A stretch of 64,000 nt of DNA from Capniomyces stellatus (taxonomy: Eukaryota > Kickxellomycota > Harpellomycetes > Harpellales > Legeriomycetaceae), in NCBI GenBank assembly GCA_001661515.1, contig LUVW01000002.1, forward strand, positions 69,850 to 133,849, written 5' to 3'. The translations under genes were made by a program, and so were the position numbers. The notes beneath the pieces are model-generated. The model was not told the DNA's origin. It was given only the letters and a program-made list of their open reading frames with translations, and ran no database searches. This document shows, one piece after another, positions 57,404 through 64,000 of this stretch. Position 1 is the stretch's first letter. Every line of letters starts with the position of its first letter.

Positions 57404-60400
57404 TTATTTTAAAGCAAATCCTTCACTGTTAGTGATTGCAGTGATGAGCTTGTTCTTGAAAAGTTCCATGGTAGAGTAGTTATAAACGCCAAGCTGGTTA
57501 AAACAGGTTCTTGCAATGGGTAATCTCCGTTCATCATCACCAAGCATTATGAGTTTAAGTCTGATTGGGGGGTGTGCTGGGGAGGGTAGTCTGTTTGTTC
57601 CGGTAACAAAGGTCAAAAACAGTCTGCGCATTTTCTCGCCAACGGAATCGAGAATCTGCCACAGGTACCCAACAACCTTGTCGTTTTTGTCGATTGACGA
57701 GTAATCGGTGATGGATTTGAGGTCGTCAGTAGAAATTGGCAAGTCGGAGCCTCTAACAAGTTGTTCAAGTTCGGATGGCAAAAACAGGCTGAGTGCGGGG
57801 CCACCACAGACGAGGTGGAAGCCTCTTCTAAAGGGATCAAATTGCCTGGCGACAGCGACATCGAGCCACCAGTGGCAATATCGTTGGACGTATTCGTAGC
57901 GATTTTCGTTTGTGACGTTGATATTGTTTCCGTTTGGAACAAGTGGGATGTACACGGGGTCACCAAAAGCGTCGTAGGTGGCCTCAAAGGTGAGGCAAAA
58001 GACGTCCTCGACATCGGGGTCAGAGTGGTTGAGCAGGGCTCTAAATCCCTTTGACAAGTTTGGGTTGAACTGGGCAATGTCGTCAAGCATTTCGTATAGC
58101 TGGAGTCTAGCCTGAGCGAGTGGGGACAGCAAGGTGGGCGCGGTGGTGTGGTCGTAGGTAGGGACACTAGCGACTCTGTGGAGTCTGCGCGGAGGAGGAG
58201 TAATAGGATTTCGCGAGAGAATGGCGGTTAGGTCGTAGACACGCAAGTCGAGCAGTTTTTTGTAAATGGCGAGAGGGAAGTTGAGGTCTAAAACGGTGCC
58301 ATTGTACATGGCGAGGCCAACAACAACGCCAAACAAAAAGTACTGGTCAGAGGTTTCAAAAGCAGCAGGGTTGAACCATAGTGCAGAGTGGGGGGAGTCG
58401 GGCTGGACAAAAAACATGCCGTTGAGCGGGGTTGTGAGCTCGCGGACTAGCAACATAAACCACTCCTTGGTGAGCCCGCCAGCATCAACGCCATCCTCGC
58501 CCAGGAACTTGATTTTAAGAGGTTTTTTGAGGTCAGACTCTAACGACGACAGCTGCCGAAGCGAGTCGTCAGCCAAGCACATTCTCCGCACACTCAGCGA
58601 CAGCGCAAACGTGTTGAATCTACCAGGAATGTTTTCTGGCTGGCATTGCGAGGAGTCTAGACTGTTGGGCGAGATGGGCCCGTGTGGGTTTTGGAGAATA
58701 GCGTCGATGAATGCGTCTTTCACGTGGCTTTTCATCTGTCGGGCAGCATCGTCGTTTAGGATCTTGACTTTGGACTGTAGGCTTACGAGGAACGGGTACT
58801 TGCAGATTGCAAACTCGTTCAGTTTTTTCTCGCGTGCTTGCTGAAACGCTATAAAGTCGGTGGTCAGGTTCAGGTTTCCTATTTCTCTGTTCAAAAACGC
58901 AGCTTCGTCTAGTCGGCTGGTTTGGGCGCGTAGCAGGTTGGACGAGTAAAACAGCGCCATTGTTTTGGCTGCTGCTGCCAGCACCCAGTCGTCACCATGC
59001 AGCAACCGAGCCCGTGTCTTTGGGTAGAAAATCCCATCGTCGCCTACCATGTAGTTGGTAAACGCAAGCCCGGTAGCTCGCAAGATATTTGCTGCATTAT
59101 TTCCATTATTTGTATTATTTCCATTATTGCTGTTGTCGACCGTCTGGGTTGCAATTCTGGCATCGTTTCTTTGTGCGTTTCTCGAGAGCTGCTGTGGGCT
59201 TGGTTCCATGCCTGAGATTGGGTCCAGTTCAAACTCGGCATCGAGGTTCAGGTAGTTGTTTTGGTTGTGGACCGCACTAGTTTGAGGAAAAGTGTTATTT
59301 CGAGCCTGCAAGCCCCTGTTTACATTTGTGTTTATGTTTGTGTTTGTGGGCTTTGTTTGAATTGGCTCTCTCTCGTTTCGGTTCTTGGACTTGTCGCGCG
59401 AGTCGGTTATTTTTTCGCCTGGTGATCCAAACCCTCTGATGGGACCATTGCGCGACCGTCTGGTGTGCTCCTTGCTCTTGTATCCGACTGCCCGTTCCCT
59501 GCTTCTCCTGGAACTGCTTCTAACCGTCGAGTTTACGTTATTCGTTGAGACTTGCTGCGGCTTGGAAGCACCGAATCCCGCACCAAACCCAGGTCGTGTA
59601 CTTTCTGCTAGTTGGCGATCTCTTCCATCGCTGGGGACATTTCCTTTGTGTTTTCCGTTACCATAAGGGCTGATGTTTGCTTGCATGGTGTCTTGGGTCT
59701 TGAAATGTATACCTCCTTCATTTCTTCTATCAGCAGTTGGGTGGGACGTGCCAAAAGCAAGGTCAGAGTCTAAAAAGACATCTCCTCCAACGAACCTGGA
59801 GACTTGCGAAACCCCCGAATCGTTGCGTTTGCGGGTTCCGGTGTCAGGTGCATTGGACTTGAATGGGTTGTTGCTGTTGCTGTTGCTGTGTGTGTCCTGC
59901 TTATACTTGCGATCAACAGCAGCGTCTGTGTCGATTCCGGCTGGTTGGCCGTAGCCTGGACCCTTTGAGCTGGCTACAAGAGTCGGTTTTGGGTACTCAA
60001 TATTGGTGTTGTACGACTTGAATAGGTATTCCTGCGACTCGTCTCGGCTGCTTTCGCTAAACAAATCTATTTTTGGGTCTAGCTGAACAGAGTCCAAGTA
60101 ATCAAAAATACACTTTTTCACGTCACTACTTGGATCTAACTGAATTCTGTTGGTGCCAATTGGCGCTGTTTCCTTGTTATTGTCATGCTCAGGGGTTTGC
60201 TTGTACCTCAGTAGTTTGTGGTCTCTGTCTACAAATCGTTCGTTTCCAAAGTGGCCACCGTCATTCCCAGTCTGCATCAAGTTATTGGAAGATCCAGCTG
60301 TGTTCTTTATATTTAGACTCGATGCACTGCTCTCAACCAAACCATCCAATCCCTCATTTCTGAGTTTGCTGGGAACAACACCCTCGTTGCTGCTATGGTC

Positions 60401-62585
60401 TTCTCTAGACTCCAGTTTAGGTACGGATTGGAAATCCACAACGAGCGGGGATGTGTTCACCTCAAGCTTGGCTATTTTGGGAAACTTGTTTAGCTGAATT
60501 GACCCTTTTGCCCGAAGACTTCTAGTTTTGGGTCTGATTTTAGCCTTTGTTTTAACCTTTGTTTTGGTTTTGGTTTTGGTTTTAATTTTGGTTCTGGTTT
60601 TTGATCTGGAACTGGAACTGGAACTGGAACTGGAACTGGAGCTAATATCCCCTTTACTGTCCCCAACCTCCTCCATCTCCGAGTAGCTTGACTCGTACTC
60701 GTTTCCATTTACCTTCACGTTCCTACTGTGGTCGCCCTGCATAGTGGGCACAATAACAAAGTTATCTGTTTCAACCGAATTTTCTGCTGCTTCGTTCCTG
60801 CACACATACGACAGTTTACCGGTACTTGTCTTTGACCGGATTCTGTTCATGCTGTACGTCTGTGTGTTTGAATCTCCGTTGCTCCTGCTGTGCCTAAGAC
60901 CCTTTGCCACTCCCACTCCCACTCCCAGCCCTTCACTTGAGCTCGTCGACTCGCACCAGCCTTGTTCTTTAGCCTTCGTTGTTTTGCTTCGTCTAGACAC
61001 TTCAGTTTCAGTGCGTGTCGTCATTGACCTCTGTTTGGTGTTTGGTGCTTTACTGCCATCTACACCAATCCTGTGTACCATTTCTGATGATGGCATTATC
61101 AATCCTAGCCCATTTGCCAGCTCGTTTGCGTCTAATTCGTTTCTTAGTATCACTGCTTCCTTATTTTCCTTGCCACTCCCTCTCACTTCCCTCAACCCAT
61201 CCTCAATCCGCATTCTGGTCTCTTTTTTCTCTTTGTTCCGTAAATAGTCGTTCGATCTATCTTCGGTTTCTACATCAGCATCCTCTTCTTGCTCCCTATC
61301 TACCTTTTCGTTTCGCCTATTCCCATTCCCATTCTCATTCCCATTCCCGTCGGTTCTAACTCTCCTTATCCCCTGTTTTCCCCCTGGCCTGTTTTCCATC
61401 AATCCATCCCCCTCTATTCCCTTGATCCCCCCAGTCTGTCTTTTTATCAAAATACTTATATACCTGTTCACTATTGTCACCTTTTCGTGCAGTGTGCCTG
61501 CCTCTCGCTCACACTGCCACAGCAACACCGAGTTGTACAGCCTATCCGGCAAATTCGATACTATTCCTGTCAGCCTTTGCAGCACTCTAAGTGCTCTTCG
61601 ATCTGTCTCTGCATACTTCAAGTATGGGTTCTCCATTATTATCAGCAGAAATCTAATGTCCTTTCGCCTCCTCAATGCAAGCCCCGGATCCTTTAATGCC
61701 ATCTCTGCCCCATCCATCATCGCTTTACCTATACACGATGGAAGCGCCAGTATCAACCTGTAACTCTCTCGAACTTGCGTCCACTCTATTCCCGATTCCC
61801 GGTCGTCAATCTCTAACCCATTCAAAAACGACTCGCTCAGAACTCTACTGTCCCCAAACGAATCTCTAACCATTGCCTCCAACAACTCCAGCTTTCTTCC
61901 CTGCCTTTTACATGCCGCTACCCCCGCTTGCAGCCGTGCCCATGTCAATCCCGGCAATATATCTACCAACACGTTTCATACATTTTTTTTTCCCCTCTTA
62001 ATTTCCTCAACAACATATTACTCCCTTATTTGCATACAAATCATCTATTTAAAACTCCTTTAAATTAAAACCAACTAATTAAACTTACTTTTGCTCTTTT
62101 CTCTCTCTATTCCTTCATCATTCTTTACATGAAACCGCGTAACTGTGTTGCATGAATTACATTCAAACTTTTTCTCCGTTTTGTTGACACTTTTTTTTCT
62201 ACTCGTTGGTTTTATTTTTTTTTTATTTTATTTTTTTTAGTTGCAGACACCCAACACTACCTCATCCGCATTTTAATATCATATTTCTAATACTACTAAT
62301 ACTTACCTTCCACAACATATGCACTTTGCCTGAACCTACATGTATTACATTAAACACAATCAACATCCAACAACCTTTCTTTTTTTTAAAAAATAAAATA
62401 AAAAAAATAAAACCAAGTCAAAAACAACTAACCTTTGAAACTGTCGAGTCGGTTTTACTTAGACTACTGCTTTGCTTTTTTCCTTCTTGAAAGGTGTTGT
62501 CTGAATCCCACCGCTGTGCTTTGGTTTTTGCTGCCGTCTTTTCATTTTTACGTGTGAGATTTCGCAACGGATTCAAAAAATTCAT
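57404..62585 (-). CDS. HUL4: HUL4/HECTD2-type HECT E3 ubiquitin ligase
   Basis: Four exons (62585-62433, 62335-62307, 62198-62089 and 61962-57404) give 1616 residues. The last exon alone has no ATG near its start, and the three 5' exons join it in phase (donors GTTAGT, GTAAGT, GTAAGT). They add a zinc ribbon: AKCICCG at residues about 54-60 and FECNSCNTV at about 72-80, matching the CxxC...CxxC region at the HUL4 N-terminus. Helical repeats follow (ENPYLKYAETDRRALRVLQR, LPDRLYNSVLLWQCEREAGT) as in HUL4/HECTD2. A central low-complexity region of over 700 residues includes Ser and Lys/Thr runs. The HECT domain begins near 1235 (FLGEDGVDAGGLTKEWFMLL) and ends with LPIARTCFNQL, where Cys1584 is the thioester cysteine. 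The ligase takes ubiquitin from an E2 onto this Cys and then onto substrate. Confidence 0.9.
60527..60650 (-). repeat. In-frame hexanucleotide tracts in the HECT gene
   Basis: A (GGAACT)-type run, read on the minus strand as consecutive Ser codons, adjoins a ggtttt-type run read as alternating Lys/Thr. Both units are multiples of three and keep the frame. Confidence 0.85.
61322..61356 (-). repeat. In-frame (CCCATT)n hexanucleotide tract
   Basis: About five near-perfect units, read on the minus strand as Gly/Asn/Glu (GNENGNGN). Confidence 0.85.
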
Positions 62586-64000
62586 CGCGATATCTCTCTC
62601 CCTTACTATTTTACCCCCACTTGCTCTTTATTATAACACCTGTTCTATATCTCTTTTATCCCTCCCAAAATCGCCCTATATTTATCCCAGTTACATTTAT
62701 CAGTAATTATCCCCCCCTTCTCTCTGAAACTTTAAAAAGCAACCTTCAGCAAGTTTGGTGCTTTTTATTCGGTGCTTGTCCCTTAGGGATCCAAACTTTG
62801 CTCTTTTATAGCTCAAAAACTTGGCTACATTACTCAGGTATCCGATTTATACGATGTATCTGCTTTATCTGCTTATACACCGCTTTTATAGCGTAATTCG
62901 CTTGTGTTACTTTGCCGGTTTCTTTTTTGATCAAAAAAAATACTAAATTTACCTTTATTTTACTATTGCTCTTGCTTTTCAGCTCTTTATTTCTCTTTTG
63001 TCTTTGAAAAAAGCGTTTGTGAACTGACCTTCATGAATGTTTGATCAAAATTAACCCAATATTTCTTCGTATTAGTCCGTATCAAATAAAGAAATGCTCT
63101 GGGTATTGGCACTGTTGTTGGTACTGTCTATATTGTCGGTCTGATATTGTCTATATTTTTGATTTGGTGATACTACATTACCTTTTTTTATTCATAAAAA
63201 GTATAAAAGACAGAAAAAAATAAAAACGAAAACAAAAGCCTATTTTTCAACTGTGTTTTGGACTTTTACTACTATTTATTGCCACAACATTTAATATTGC
63301 GCTATTTCCAGTTGTCAAAACCTTCCGAGTTACTAACTTTTTAACACCTTGCTTAAAAATTATTAATATAAACAAAAAATCGACAAAAAAACAGAAATAA
63401 AGACTTTTTTTTTATCTCAAATATCCAAATTTTACTTGTTGATTATTGTGGTCATCAATTAGAAATTTACAGCTATTAATCCACTCATCTCATCTAGCCA
63501 AACCTTAACATTTATAATCAAACTGTTTTCGATTATTTATTTTGTTTTTATAAAAGGCAATATTTAGTCTTTATTTCAAAGTTTTCAACCCTTGAAAGTT
63601 ACAATGCAAATAATTTACATTGACATCCGTTTAACTCTAGCTTGTTGTCTGCTTATTATCTGCCCAAACAATGCCACTCGCATAGCTGATTATCTCCAGA
63701 ACTCAAGAATTAGCACAAAAATAGCTTGAATCTAACCAACTCTTGTTTTTTTAGCTAGAATAAAATCAATATATTAAAATAAACCAAATAATATGCTTTG
63801 TATACCAAATGTACCACGAACATTAATGTGCGATTGATTTAATATATTGTTAACGTCTAGAGGCTTGCAACTAGACCCATTGCCTCCAACAATCACTTCA
63901 ACTATACGTACGAGTCCGATTTAATCAACAAAACACTCCCTCTCCCCAATCCCATAGCTATATTATGTCTTTTGCTTTTAATATTACACCACAACACACT
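62586..64000. other. AT-rich upstream region of the HECT gene to window end
   Basis: Promoter side of the HECT gene followed by AT-rich DNA. No exon or RNA gene that I can support. Confidence 0.45.

Overview
The window is nuclear DNA of an early-diverging fungus. Genes are spread over AT-rich DNA, several are split by short introns with GTAAGT-type donors and TAG/CAG acceptors, and the proteins carry very long Asn/Ser/Asp/Lys-rich low-complexity regions. The gene set (fungal Swf1-type palmitoyltransferase, HUL4-type HECT ligase, Ime2/MAK-type kinase, a GT41 O-GlcNAc transferase that ascomycete yeasts lack, trypsin-family secreted protein, F-box/ankyrin family) fits a zoosporic or zygomycete-grade fungus. 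My best guess is Kickxellomycotina (Harpellales-like), but that is inference.

Layout. 1-4.7 kb: a broken cluster of F-box/ankyrin paralogues on the minus strand, interrupted by three single N positions that look like collapsed assembly joins; it holds one long gene, ankyrin fragments and a dead 5' copy. 8.4-13.5 kb: two convergent secreted-protein genes, a four-domain mucin-like surface protein (+) and a trypsin-fold protein (-), which share the same unrecognised domain of about 160 residues. The trypsin-like protein has Gln in place of the catalytic His. 15-17.7 kb: a nine-exon DHHC palmitoyltransferase (-). 20.4-27.3 kb: a giant single-exon O-GlcNAc transferase (+), convergent with an unrecognised 1193-residue protein (-, to 31.4 kb).

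31.4-43.3 kb is a gene-poor, repeat-sprinkled interval with a small coiled-coil protein and a few possible spliced small genes. 43.4-50.7 kb: a 2388-residue MAK/Ime2-type kinase (+). 51.5-55.5 kb: three small intron-rich loci that simple open reading frames miss: a Sen15-type tRNA-splicing endonuclease subunit (+, six exons), a small unknown gene (+), and an EB1 microtubule plus-end protein (+, five exons); an unrecognised minus-strand C-terminal exon lies between the last two. 56-57 kb: a mitochondrial FAM210/DUF1279 protein (-). 57.4-62.6 kb: a HUL4-type HECT ubiquitin ligase (-) whose zinc-ribbon N-terminus sits in three short 5' exons.

The genes are housekeeping and signalling genes in eukaryotic order and form no operon. 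The only functional pairing I see is the surface-protein/trypsin-homologue pair with its shared domain. That is also the best candidate here for an undescribed system.
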